A DNA stretch of 64,000 nucleotides from Sphingomonas paucimobilis NBRC 13935 (lineage in GTDB: Bacteria > Pseudomonadota > Alphaproteobacteria > Sphingomonadales > Sphingomonadaceae). The DNA lies in contig NZ_BBJS01000014.1 in assembly GCF_000739895.2 (NCBI RefSeq), forward strand, positions 62,001 through 126,000. The letters run 5' to 3'. A program made the translations under genes and the position numbers. Below are positions 35,984 through 44,603 of the stretch, piece after piece (within the stretch, counting starts at the first letter, position 1; the number at the start of each line of letters is the position of its first letter). The notes under the pieces are model-generated. The model was not told the origin of the DNA. It saw nothing but the letters and a program-made list of their open reading frames with translations, and searched no databases.

Positions 35984-37624
35984 ATGACACCATATGCGCT
36001 CGCCGGCGGGGAATCCGAATCCCGCGTTCGTGGACCGAGGCTCGATGCGGGTCTTCATCCTTCCGGACGTTGGATTTTTACCGCCTTGCTGGTCGGCGGG
36101 CTGGCCTATGCCGGCTATAGCATCGCCACCGACACTGCGAATGTCGGCGAGCCGATGGCGATGGGAGTCTTCGCCTTTCTGGGGCTCGCGCTGCTGATCG
36201 CGCTGGGTTTCGAGTTCGTGAACGGCTTCCACGATACCGCCAATGCGGTCGCCACTGTCATCTATACCCATTCGATGCCGGCCCCGCTGGCGGTCGTCTG
36301 GTCGGGCTTTTTCAACTTTCTGGGCGTTCTACTGTCGAGCGGCGCGGTCGCCTATTCGATCATCACGCTGCTGCCGATCGACCTGATGCTGCATGTCGGG
36401 TCCGCCGGCGGTTTCGCGATGATCTTTGCGCTGCTGCTGGCGGCGGTCCTGTGGAACTTGGCGACCTGGGCGGTGGGCCTGCCCAATTCGTCGAGCCATG
36501 CGCTGATCGGCTCGATCCTGGGCGTCGGCCTCGCCAACCAGTTGCTGTCAGGTGCTTCGGGCGTGTCCGGGGTCGATATGGTGCAGGTGAAGAAGGTGCT
36601 GTCGGCGCTGCTCTTCAGCCCGGTGGTCGGCTTTATCGGCGCCCTGATGCTGATGCTGATCATGAAGCGCTTCCTGAAGGACGAGCGGCTCTACCGCGAA
36701 CCCGAGGGCAGTGCGCCGCCGCCGCGCGGCATCCGCGCGCTGCTGATCTTCACTTGCACCGCGGTCAGCTTCGCGCATGGCGGCAATGACGGGCAGAAGG
36801 GCATGGGCCTGATCATGCTGATCCTGATCGGCTGCGCGCCCACCGCTTATGCGCTCAACCGCACCTTGCCGGAAAGCGCGATGCCGGCCTTCGTCCAGAG
36901 CGCGCAGACGGCCTCCGCCGCCTATGCGGCGCATGGCACCGGCTTCGCCATGCCGACGGAGCGAGCGCGTGATGTCGTGACCCAGGGGCTGCGGACGAAA
37001 ACGATCGACACGCCGGACGTGTATGAAGGTCTGTCGGTCCTGTCGCGCGACATTGGCGATCGGATCGAGAATTACGGCACGTTCAGCCGCGTGCCGGCCG
37101 CCGTCGTGCCCAATATGCGCAACGACATGTACCTCGTCCTCGACACCACGCGGATGGTAGTGAAGGAAGAGGGCGCGAAGAGCCGCTTCACCGCGGCTGA
37201 AATCGACTCGCTGGGTTCCTACACCGGTGCCTTGGAGCGGGGTACGCGCTATATCCCGCTATGGGTGAAGGTGACGGTCGCGCTGGCGCTGGGGCTGGGC
37301 ACGATGGTCGGGTGGCGTCGGATCGTGGTGACGGTGGGCGAGCGGATCGGTAAGACCCATCTGACCTATGGCATGGGCGCATCGGCGGAATTGATGGCGG
37401 CTTCGACGATCCTTCTCGCCGAACATTTCGGGGCGCCGGTTTCGACCACCCATATCCTGTCATCGGGTGTCGCGGGCGCGTCAGTCGCCAATGGCGCGGG
37501 GCTGCAACGGCGGACCATCCGCAACATGGCACTCGCCTGGATCTTGACCTTGCCGATCGCGATGCTGCTGTCGGGGTTGCTCTATTGGCTGCTGCTGGGG
37601 CTGACTCGGGTGCTGGCGGGCTAA
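35984..37624 (+). CDS. pit: inorganic phosphate transporter, Pit family
   Basis: A low-affinity metal-phosphate/H+ symporter of 546 residues, longer than the 420-500 of most Pit proteins. It has two PiT repeats: GFEFVNGFHDTANAVATVIYTHSM near the N-terminus, and GAPVSTTHILSSGVAGASVANG near the C-terminus. PNSSSHALIGSILGVGLANQ and FAHGGNDGQKGMG lie between. A hydrophilic stretch of about 130 residues (about 300-425) separates the halves. The N-terminal 28 residues are hydrophilic and not typical. The gene stands alone, behind a possible Pho box. Confidence 0.93.
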   Translation: MTPYALAGGESESRVRGPRLDAGLHPSGRWIFTALLVGGLAYAGYSIATDTANVGEPMAMGVFAFLGLALLIALGFEFVNGFHDTANAVATVIYTHSMPAPLAVVWSGFFNFLGVLLSSGAVAYSIITLLPIDLMLHVGSAGGFAMIFALLLAAVLWNLATWAVGLPNSSSHALIGSILGVGLANQLLSGASGVSGVDMVQVKKVLSALLFSPVVGFIGALMLMLIMKRFLKDERLYREPEGSAPPPRGIRALLIFTCTAVSFAHGGNDGQKGMGLIMLILIGCAPTAYALNRTLPESAMPAFVQSAQTASAAYAAHGTGFAMPTERARDVVTQGLRTKTIDTPDVYEGLSVLSRDIGDRIENYGTFSRVPAAVVPNMRNDMYLVLDTTRMVVKEEGAKSRFTAAEIDSLGSYTGALERGTRYIPLWVKVTVALALGLGTMVGWRRIVVTVGERIGKTHLTYGMGASAELMAASTILLAEHFGAPVSTTHILSSGVAGASVANGAGLQRRTIRNMALAWILTLPIAMLLSGLLYWLLLGLTRVLAG

Positions 37625-37688
37625 ATCCGCCGGCCGGATTGAGAGATAGGGGTTTACGGCGGCGGTCCGGTTCTGCACCAGCACCGGC

Positions 37689-38963
37689 ATGACCCATGCC
37701 TCCGCCCCGTCGCATCGCCATATCCTCCTCGCCAGCCTGACCGGCACGGCGGTCGAGTTCTATGATTTCTATATCTATGCGACGGCGGCGGCGCTGGTGT
37801 TCGGACCGCTTTTCTTCCCGGCGTCTTCACCCACCGCGCAGTTGCTGCTGTCCTATGCGAGCTTCGGCCTGGCCTTTGTCGCGCGCCCCGTCGGCGCGGT
37901 CGCCTTCGGGCATTTCGGGGACCGGGTCGGCCGCAAGTCGACGCTGGTTGCCAGCCTGATGCTGATGGGCGGCTCGACCGTCGCGATCGCCTTTCTGCCG
38001 ACCTATGCGCAGACGGGCTGGATCGCGCCGCTGCTCCTGTGCCTCGCGCGACTGGGGCAGGGACTGGGCCTGGGTGGCGAATGGGGTGGTGCCGCGCTGC
38101 TGGCGGTCGAGAATGCCCCGCCGGGACGCCGCAATACCTGGGGCATGTTCCCGCCGCTGGGTGCGCCGGTCGGCTTCATCCTGGCCAATGGCTTTTTCCT
38201 GGTCCTGGGCCTGGTATTGACCGACGCGCAATTCCGCGCTTGGGGCTGGCGCCTTCCGTTCCTGGCGAGTTCGGTGCTGGTGCTGCTCGGGCTCTGGGTC
38301 CGTCTTCGCCTGACCGAGACGCCTGATTTCGCCGCGGCCAAACAGGCTGAAGCCTTGCCGCGGGTGCCGATCGCGACGCTGTTGACCGGTCACGGTCGTG
38401 CGCTGCTGGCCGGTACCGGCGGGGTCATCGCCTGCTTCGCGATCTTCTACCTCGCGACCGCCTTCGCGCTGGGATATGGCACCAGCGCGCTCGGCTATCC
38501 GCGCGAGGCGTTTCTGGGCGTGCAGCTCATCGCGATCCTGTTCCTCGCGCTGGGCGTCATCGTGTCGAGCGTCATGGCCGATCGACGCGGGGCGCCCACC
38601 ATGCTGGCGCTGGGCTTTACGGGATGCGTGCTGGTCGGTCTGGTCATGGGACCGATGCTGGGATCGGGGTCGCTCGGCATCGTCTTTGTCTGGCTGGCGG
38701 GGGCGCTGTTCGTGATGGGCTTCGCCTATGGGCCATTGGGTGGCTGGCTACCGGCGCTGTTCCCTGCGGGAGTGCGCTATACCGGCGTGTCGATGACCTT
38801 CAACCTGGGCGGTATCATCGGCGGCGCACTTGCCCCCATCGCCGCGCAGGCCTTGACCGAGCGCGGCGGGTTGAACTGGGTCGGCGGCTATCTGGTGGCC
38901 GCCGGGTTGCTGAGTTTGGCCGGACTGGCGCTGATGCGCGGGCGGAGCGTGGCTCAGCCCTGA
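37689..38963 (+). CDS. MFS transporter, MHS (metabolite:H+ symporter) type
   Basis: A 12-helix symporter of 424 residues. The N-terminus LTGTAVEFYDFYIYATAAALVFG is the hallmark of the MHS family. ARPVGAVAFGHFGDRVGRKSTL is the loop 2-3 signature, and GLGLGGEWGGAALLAVENAPPGRRN the helix 5 region with the intact WGG. The C-terminus has a VMADRRG loop. It is a second MHS protein besides that at 14.8-16.2 kb; the substrate is unknown. The last 10 bases overlap the convergent rsmD gene. Confidence 0.9.
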   Translation: MTHASAPSHRHILLASLTGTAVEFYDFYIYATAAALVFGPLFFPASSPTAQLLLSYASFGLAFVARPVGAVAFGHFGDRVGRKSTLVASLMLMGGSTVAIAFLPTYAQTGWIAPLLLCLARLGQGLGLGGEWGGAALLAVENAPPGRRNTWGMFPPLGAPVGFILANGFFLVLGLVLTDAQFRAWGWRLPFLASSVLVLLGLWVRLRLTETPDFAAAKQAEALPRVPIATLLTGHGRALLAGTGGVIACFAIFYLATAFALGYGTSALGYPREAFLGVQLIAILFLALGVIVSSVMADRRGAPTMLALGFTGCVLVGLVMGPMLGSGSLGIVFVWLAGALFVMGFAYGPLGGWLPALFPAGVRYTGVSMTFNLGGIIGGALAPIAAQALTERGGLNWVGGYLVAAGLLSLAGLALMRGRSVAQP

Positions 38964-39490
38964 CGCAACAGGGTCAGCCGTGCCTTGCCGTGCACGCGGG
39001 AGGTGTCGACGACGAAGCCAGCGACCGACACCTCTTCCTGCTTGGCGGTTTCGATGCTGATCCAACTACCAGCACCTATCCAGCCGAGCCGCGCCAGCTT
39101 GTCGAGCGCCACACTGCCCGCGCCGGTTCCGTAGGGCGGGTCCATCAGGACGACGTCAAGCGGCTGGCGAGCCGGCCCCAGCGCCATTACCGACGTCGCG
39201 CGGACATCGCCCTTGGCGCCCAGCTTCTCCAGATTGGCACGCAGCGCGTCGAGCGCATTGCGATCCTGCTCGACGAACAGGCAAGAGCCCGCACCGCGCG
39301 ACAAGGCCTCGATCCCCAACGCCCCCGAGCCCGCGAAGAAATCGCCGACTGCCAGCCCCTCGAAATCGCCCAGCCGTGCCGCCAGCATCGAAAACAGGGC
39401 TTCGCGCGTGCGATCCGCCGTTGGACGGGTCACGTCACCCTTGGGAGCCACCAGTGGACGACCGCGCCATGTTCCGGCGATCACCCGCAT
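38954..39490 (-). CDS. rsmD: 16S rRNA (guanine-966-N2)-methyltransferase RsmD
   Basis: An rRNA methyltransferase of 178 residues. The start MRVIAGTWRGRPLVAPKGDVTRPTADR is the canonical RsmD N-terminus. The SAM-binding region is GDFFAGSGALGIEALSRG, and the catalytic motif LMDPPYG (NPPY type). It starts one base after the last base of the pseudouridine synthase stop, so the two ribosome-modification genes form one operon. Confidence 0.95.
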   Translation of the reverse strand: MRVIAGTWRGRPLVAPKGDVTRPTADRTREALFSMLAARLGDFEGLAVGDFFAGSGALGIEALSRGAGSCLFVEQDRNALDALRANLEKLGAKGDVRATSVMALGPARQPLDVVLMDPPYGTGAGSVALDKLARLGWIGAGSWISIETAKQEEVSVAGFVVDTSRVHGKARLTLLRQG

Positions 39491-40752
39491 CAGCGCTGCC
39501 CTCCCGGGCGGCCGGGACGCGAACCCCCGCCCGGGCGTCCGCCACGGCCTCCGGGAGCCGGACCCGGGCGTCCGCCACGGCCTCCGGGAGCCGGACGACC
39601 GCTGCGAGCCGATGGTGCGCCATCCGGCCGACCGGGACGGGGGGGACGCTTGCCCTCTGGCTTGGAGCGTTCGCCAACGCCCGATCGGAATTTTGCTTCG
39701 GTCGCTGGGCGTTCGCTCCGGTCGCCAGACCGGGGGGCGCGCTTTCCGGTCGGTCTGGACCGTTCGCCGCCGCTTGGCCGGAATTGGGCATCGGCAGAGG
39801 GGCGTTCCCCACGGTCGGTAGACCGCGCGGTGCGCGGGGCAGCGGGCCTTTGCCGATCACCACCTGGACCGGCCGCTCGCCGTTTCGCATCGGATTGCGG
39901 ACGATCACGGCCATCGCTCGGCCGCCGGTCCTGCGCGGCGGGGCGATCCGGACGATCGGTCTTGGCACGTGTCGGTGGCGTGCGAAAACCCGCTCGCGGG
40001 CTGGGCCGGACAGCATCCGCAGGGATACCGCCGAGCAACGTCTTGCGGAACTCAACGATCGCCGCGCCCTTCACCTCGCCGATCTCGCCCACCGGCAGAT
40101 CGCCAAGCACGAAGGGGCCATAGCGCAACCGGATCAGTCGGCTGACCTGAAGCCCCAGATATTCGAGTACGCGGCGAACTTCGCGGTTCTTGCCCTCGCG
40201 CAGCGTCAGCTCGATCCAGACATTGGCGCCCGTCCGCCGCTCCAGATTGGCGTCGATCTGGCCATAGCGGATGCCATCGATCTCGATGCCGTGGATCAGC
40301 TCTTCAAGCTGCGCCTGGGTGATGTCGCCATAGGCCCGCGCGCGATAGGTGCGCTCGACACCGGTCGCGGGCAGTTCCAACTGGCGCTTGAACCCGCCAT
40401 CGGTGGTCAGCAGCAACAGCCCCTCGGTATTGAGATCGAGCCGCCCGACCGGCATCAGTCGCGGCAATCCCTCGGGCAGGCGATCATAGATGGTCGGTCG
40501 GCCTTTGGGATCGCGTTCGGTGACCAGCAGCCCGTTGGGCTTGTTGTACAGGAAGAGGCGCGTGGGCTCGGGCGCGTCGACGGGATTACCGTCGACGGTG
40601 ACCCCGTCGAGCGAGCTGAGCAGCGTGGCGGGCGTGTCGATGGTCGTGCCGTTCAGCGCGATCCGCCCCTCGGCAATCATGCGCTCCACTTCCCGGCGCG
40701 AGGCGACGCCCGCTCTTGCCAACAGCTTCGCGATACGATGTTCTGATGTCAT
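39490..40752 (-). CDS. rluB: RluB/RsuA-family rRNA pseudouridine synthase with long Arg/Gly/Pro tail
   Basis: Converts a uridine of rRNA to pseudouridine. Of 420 residues, the first 240 are the usual S4 domain (RIAKLLARAGVASRREVERM) and catalytic domain (VGRLDLNTEGLLLLTTDG with the catalytic Asp; LREGKNREVRRVLEYLG). The final 175 residues are disordered and basic, rich in R, G, P, S and D, ending with an 11-residue tandem repeat. The tail probably binds RNA. RsuA versus RluB cannot be told with certainty. Its last base overlaps the rsmD start (TGATG). Confidence 0.85.
   Translation of the reverse strand: MTSEHRIAKLLARAGVASRREVERMIAEGRIALNGTTIDTPATLLSSLDGVTVDGNPVDAPEPTRLFLYNKPNGLLVTERDPKGRPTIYDRLPEGLPRLMPVGRLDLNTEGLLLLTTDGGFKRQLELPATGVERTYRARAYGDITQAQLEELIHGIEIDGIRYGQIDANLERRTGANVWIELTLREGKNREVRRVLEYLGLQVSRLIRLRYGPFVLGDLPVGEIGEVKGAAIVEFRKTLLGGIPADAVRPSPRAGFRTPPTRAKTDRPDRPAAQDRRPSDGRDRPQSDAKRRAAGPGGDRQRPAAPRTARSTDRGERPSADAQFRPSGGERSRPTGKRAPRSGDRSERPATEAKFRSGVGERSKPEGKRPPRPGRPDGAPSARSGRPAPGGRGGRPGPAPGGRGGRPGGGSRPGRPGGQR
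39531..39596. repeat. perfect 33-bp tandem duplication in the tail of the pseudouridine synthase gene
   Basis: Two identical 33-base units (39531-39563 and 39564-39596), adding 11 residues (APGGRGGRPGP) in frame. This suggests recent slippage and likely length variation between strains. Confidence 0.9.
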
Positions 40753-40802
40753 ATCGGGCCCTGATACATAGGGTGGGGGCCAAAGGAAAATAATTGCATC
40801 GT

Positions 40803-40816
40803 TTCGTCGCGACGAA
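40803..40816. promoter_or_regulatory. 14-bp perfect palindrome in the divergent promoter region
   Basis: TTCGTCGCGACGAA lies between the pseudouridine synthase and response regulator genes, 46 bases before the latter. It could be an operator; no match to a known site is recognised. Confidence 0.35.
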
Positions 40817-40861
40817 GCGTTACCCGCTTATAGCAGGTGGGCAGGACGGACCGGGAACAGA

Positions 40862-41293
40862 ATGAGACTCTTCGGGCGAAAGAAGCGGCGGCTGGTCAAG
40901 CTGTTGGTGGTCGAAGACGAACCGTTGGTCGCGTTCGACACGGAGCACGTCCTTACCGACGCGGAATTCGAGGTGGTCGCGACGGTCGACCGGGTCAGCA
41001 AGGCGGTGGCGCTGATTGAGGGGGGCGAGGCGATCGACCTTGTCCTTGCCGATGTCCGCCTGGCGGATGGCAGCGGGTTGGACGTGGCGCGTGCTGCGCG
41101 CAGTCGGGACATTCCGGTGCTGTTCCTGACGGGCACCTTGCCGCCCGAAGCGGACGGTCTGGCCGAAGGGGTGCTGATGAAGCCCTATGGTCCGCGCGAC
41201 CTGCTCGGCGCGATCGCGGTCATTGAAGAAAAGCGCACCGGCAAGGCGCCCGGTCGCCTCCCATCCGGCTTTCGCTTGTTCGCCGGCGCCTGA
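40862..41293 (+). CDS. single-domain response regulator
   Basis: A stand-alone receiver of 143 residues. A basic N-terminal extension (RLFGRKKRRLVK) precedes KLLVVEDEP (acidic Asp19/Glu20), phosphoacceptor Asp64 in LADVRLADGSG, the Thr in FLTGT, and Lys in LMKPYGP. There is no output domain, so it presumably works through protein-protein contact or phosphotransfer. The RKKRR start is unusual and might target membrane or nucleic acid. No kinase is adjacent. Confidence 0.88.
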   Translation: MRLFGRKKRRLVKLLVVEDEPLVAFDTEHVLTDAEFEVVATVDRVSKAVALIEGGEAIDLVLADVRLADGSGLDVARAARSRDIPVLFLTGTLPPEADGLAEGVLMKPYGPRDLLGAIAVIEEKRTGKAPGRLPSGFRLFAGA

Positions 41294-41359
41294 TCGCGAC
41301 GTTGCTCCTGGGGACGAAGGCCTTTACGGTCGCGTCTTTGCGTCGGAGTGGGTCGGAAT

Positions 41360-42688
41360 ATGGCGAGTGGTCGGTGGGTTGATGGCGTTCGGCCCTATAT
41401 CGAGCCGGCACCGCTCGCCTCGCTCGCCCTGGGCATATCATCGGCCTTTCCGCTGACCATGATCAACGCCACGCTGTCCAGCCGGTTGGCGGAAGCGGGG
41501 ATTGAGAAGAAGAGCGTTACCGCCTTCGCGCTCGTCATCCTGGCCTATAATTTCAAATGGCTCTGGGCCTGGATCGTGGAGGGGGTGAAGATTCCGCTCC
41601 TCCATCGGTTTGGGCAGCGTGTATCCTGGCTGCTGGTGATCGCGGTCATCGTCTGTCTGGCGGCCGCTGGCCTCGGCCTGTCCGATCCTCGCATATCTTT
41701 GGCGCAAACCGCCCTGGCGGCGATCGCGCTGGGCGTGGCGGGAGCGACCTTCGACATCGTCATCGACGCCTATCGCATCGAATTGCTCGAGCCACGGCAA
41801 TTGGGTGTCGGCGCCGGCATGGGCCAATATGGCTGGCGGATCGGATCGGCACTGGTGGCCTCGCTCTCGCTGGTGATCGCGACCCGCGCCGGCTGGAGCG
41901 TCGCTTATCTGGTAAGTTGCGCCTTTGCCTTGCCGGCCGTGCTGACCGCCTTCATCATGGGCGAACCCGCACGCCACAGCGAGATCACCGCCAAGCGCCC
42001 GACCGAAGGCGTGGTTCGCGCGATCGTTGGCCCCTTTGCCGAGTTCTTCCGCCGCCAAGGTGCCGTGATCGTGCTGGCCTTCATTCTGGTGCACAAGATC
42101 GGCGATACGCTCGCAAACCTGACCTTCCGGCTGCTCTTCAATGATCTGGGATTCAGCAAGGACGAGATCGCGCTTTACGATGTCGGCGTCGGCTTCTGGG
42201 CGCTGCTGGTCGGGGTCTTCGTCGGCGGTGTGCTCTATGCACGGCTTGGCATGAAACGCTCGGTCATGATCAGCCTGATCCTGATGGCGGTATCGAACCT
42301 GTCCTTTGCCGGGCTGGCGGGGGCGGGCCATTCCAATCTGGGGATGGCCGGCGCCATCGGGTTCGAAAATTTCGCCAGCGGCATCGGTGGCGTGACGGTG
42401 GTCGCCTATTTCTCCGCCCTGACCGACCTGCGCTTCACCGCTGCGCAATATGCGATGATTTCGGCCGCCGCGAGCGTGGTGGGCCGCATCCTGAGCGGCA
42501 CGACGGCGGGCGCGCTGGTCGAACGTTTCGGCTATGTCGACTTCTATTTGCTGACCACCGTGGTGGCGATGCCGGGTGTCATCCTGTTCTGGTGGATGGC
42601 GCGGTCGGGGCTGGTCGACCGCTCGATCGGGAGCGCGGGCATCGCTGGTGAGGGCGACGCCCGGAGTGGCGATCCGATCAAAAGCTGA
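41360..42688 (+). CDS. AmpG-like MFS transporter
   Basis: A 12-helix major facilitator of 442 residues. The pattern LASLALGISSAFPLTMINATLSS, EKKSVTAFALVILAYNFKWLW, ATFDIVIDAYRIELL and GMGQYGWRIGSALVASLSL is that of AmpG permeases, which import anhydromuropeptides for cell-wall recycling. The substrate is inferred only. The start ATG 41360 follows GGAG by 11 bases; a GTG 12 bases earlier is possible. Its 3' end overlaps the convergent gene by 11 bases. Confidence 0.85.
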   Translation: MASGRWVDGVRPYIEPAPLASLALGISSAFPLTMINATLSSRLAEAGIEKKSVTAFALVILAYNFKWLWAWIVEGVKIPLLHRFGQRVSWLLVIAVIVCLAAAGLGLSDPRISLAQTALAAIALGVAGATFDIVIDAYRIELLEPRQLGVGAGMGQYGWRIGSALVASLSLVIATRAGWSVAYLVSCAFALPAVLTAFIMGEPARHSEITAKRPTEGVVRAIVGPFAEFFRRQGAVIVLAFILVHKIGDTLANLTFRLLFNDLGFSKDEIALYDVGVGFWALLVGVFVGGVLYARLGMKRSVMISLILMAVSNLSFAGLAGAGHSNLGMAGAIGFENFASGIGGVTVVAYFSALTDLRFTAAQYAMISAAASVVGRILSGTTAGALVERFGYVDFYLLTTVVAMPGVILFWWMARSGLVDRSIGSAGIAGEGDARSGDPIKS

Positions 42689-43106
42689 TCGGACGCCCTT
42701 CGTCCGCGAACGCCGCGCTGACCGCCGCGGCGCTCGCCAGTACGCCATCCACCCGCCGGACGCCGAGCAGGTCGCTCATCAGGAAATGCGCCTTGCCCGG
42801 CGCCATCTCCATCTGCGCGAGGATCGTCATCAGCGCCGCCTCCGCCACCGTCATGCGCGCGCAGCAGCAGGGCGCGATCGCGATCTGGCCCGAGGCATGC
42901 GACGCCAGATCGGCCATCAACGTTCGCATCAGGATCAATGGACGCCGGAAATCCTGCCCGAACACCGTAAATAGGGTATGCGCCGCGCGCGCGTCAGCCA
43001 GCCCATGCGCCCCCATTCGCCGAATGGCGAACAGCGCGATCCGTGCATGGGGGCAGGCCGGCAGAACGTGCGGCAGGGCAGTGGCGAGGGTGGTCGTTTC
43101 GGCCAT
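42678..43106 (-). CDS. uncharacterised Cys-containing protein (possibly DUF6628)
   Basis: A 142-residue protein of unknown function, mostly helical and without signal peptide or obvious membrane segment. A CCCARMT motif in the middle, plus a Cys in LPACPHARI, could bind metal. MGAHGLADARAAHTLFTVFG and a C-terminal FLMSDLLGVRRVDG are other distinctive parts. I have a recollection of this pattern as the sphingomonad DUF6628 family but cannot confirm it. ATG 43104-43106 has GGAG 8 bases upstream. A Fur-like site overlaps its promoter, which suggests an iron-related role. Confidence 0.72.
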   Translation of the reverse strand: MAETTTLATALPHVLPACPHARIALFAIRRMGAHGLADARAAHTLFTVFGQDFRRPLILMRTLMADLASHASGQIAIAPCCCARMTVAEAALMTILAQMEMAPGKAHFLMSDLLGVRRVDGVLASAAAVSAAFADEGRPISF

Positions 43107-43133
43107 CGGCGGGACTCCGTGATTACCCCGCTC

Positions 43134-43165
43134 ATGCTAAACACACGCTATTGATAGTCAATCGC
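43134..43165 (-). promoter_or_regulatory. sigma-70-like promoter overlapped by a Fur-box-like site
   Basis: On the minus strand TTGACT (complement of 43156-43161) - 16 bases - TAGCAT (43134-43139). GCTATTGATAGTCAATCGC at 43147-43165 matches 13 of 19 positions of the classic Fur consensus and overlaps the -35 box, as expected for a repressor site. Confidence 0.5.
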
Positions 43166-43198
43166 AAATAATGGGCGATGGAAGTGCATCTCGTCGCA

Positions 43199-44518
43199 TC
43201 ACTGCGGCAATTCGTCATTCTCTTCCAGCACTTGGCCGGCAAGGTAGAGCGAGCCGGCGATCAGCACCTTGGCCGGTTGGCCGAAATGCGCCGCGATCCG
43301 GGCAAGGGCGTCGCTTGGTCCCTGCGCCGCGACGGCCCGATATCCCAAGCCGCGCGCCTGCTCGGCCAGTTCCTCCGGCGCGTGGCAGGCATGATGAGGG
43401 ACGGGCAGGGTGACCACCAGATCGACCATCGCCCCCAGCCGGCTCAGGACGGGCGCGGCTTCCTTGTTGGCGAGCATGCCCAGGACCAGCGCCGAAGGGC
43501 CTTCCTCCCGCCAATGCGCCATCGTTCGGGCCACGGGAACGGCCGCCGAAGGATTATGGGCGCCGTCCAGCCAGCACTGGCTGCCCGCCGGCAGATAACG
43601 GGTCAGCGGCCCGTCTCCCAAGGCCTGCATCCGTGCAGGCCAATGGGCATGATGCGCGGCGACTTGGAGGGCTTCATCCGGAATGGACAGCACCGACTGA
43701 TGCCGGATCATCGCAACCGCGAGTGCCAGATTGCGGGATTGATGCGCGCCGACAAGGCCGGGGCGGGGAAGCTCCAACGTCCCGCGTTCGTCCCGATAGA
43801 CCACACGGCCGCCGCGCGTTTCACTGTGCCATGCTTGTCCCCGTGCGAAGATGGGTGCGCCTGCGGCATCGGCGGCCCGCGCGATCGCCTCCCGCAAGGG
43901 GCGGGCATAGTCCATCGTGACCAGCGGCACGCCCAGCTTGGCAATGCCCGCCTTTTCCCGCGCGATACCGGTCAGGCTACGCCCGAGAAACGCTTCATGG
44001 TCGATTCCGAGCGCGGCGATCCCGCAAATGGCGGGAGCGCGCAGGATGTTGGTGGCATCCAATCGGCCGCCCAGCCCGACCTCGATAATGGTGGCCGCCG
44101 CCGGATTGCGCGCGAAGGCCAGGAAGGCCGCAGCCGTCGTCACCTCGAAAAAGCTCGCGCCCAGCCCCTCAGCATGGTTCAGCACCTCGTCGAGTATCGC
44201 GGCCAGCGCCGCGTCGTCGATCAGGCGCCCGGCAATACGGATGCGCTCGTTGAAGCGAACGAGATGCGGGCTGGAATAGACATGGACGTCATGGCCGGCC
44301 GCCTCGATTGCGGCGCGGAGAAAGGCGCAGGTCGATCCCTTGCCGTTGGTGCCGGCCACGTGAAAGACGGGCGGCATATCGTTCTGCGGATCGCCCAGCC
44401 GGGCGAGCAGTTGCGTGATCCGCTCCAGCCCCAGCACATCGGCGCCCGGCGATAGCGACCAGAGACGATCGAGTTGCGCCTGAACGGCCGGGTCTTGGGA
44501 ACGGGCATGATCGGGCAT
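43199..44518 (-). CDS. folC: bifunctional folylpolyglutamate synthase / dihydrofolate synthase
   Basis: Adds L-glutamate to dihydropteroate and to folates. The protein has 439 residues. The Mur-ligase-type P-loop HVAGTNGKGSTCAFL is near residue 65. YSSPHLVRFNERIRI, TIIEVGLGGRLDATN and LDGAHNPSA complete the family pattern. It has GGAGAG 9 bases before ATG. A terminator between accD and folC implies reduced read-through or its own promoter. Confidence 0.95.
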   Translation of the reverse strand: MPDHARSQDPAVQAQLDRLWSLSPGADVLGLERITQLLARLGDPQNDMPPVFHVAGTNGKGSTCAFLRAAIEAAGHDVHVYSSPHLVRFNERIRIAGRLIDDAALAAILDEVLNHAEGLGASFFEVTTAAAFLAFARNPAAATIIEVGLGGRLDATNILRAPAICGIAALGIDHEAFLGRSLTGIAREKAGIAKLGVPLVTMDYARPLREAIARAADAAGAPIFARGQAWHSETRGGRVVYRDERGTLELPRPGLVGAHQSRNLALAVAMIRHQSVLSIPDEALQVAAHHAHWPARMQALGDGPLTRYLPAGSQCWLDGAHNPSAAVPVARTMAHWREEGPSALVLGMLANKEAAPVLSRLGAMVDLVVTLPVPHHACHAPEELAEQARGLGYRAVAAQGPSDALARIAAHFGQPAKVLIAGSLYLAGQVLEENDELPQ

Positions 44519-44544
44519 CTACCGAACTCTCCGGGGCTGGACGG

Positions 44545-44570
44545 AAAAGAGGCGGGCCTCTCGGCCCGCC
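44545..44570 (-). terminator. terminator between accD and folC
   Basis: On the minus strand a perfect 8-bp stem GGCGGGCC / GGCCCGCC with a 4-base loop, followed by TCTTTTCC. It lies within an apparently continuous trp-accD-folC gene run. Confidence 0.75.
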
Positions 44571-44603
44571 CCTCTAATGCGATCGACGGAAAAAGGCGAC
44601 GGC

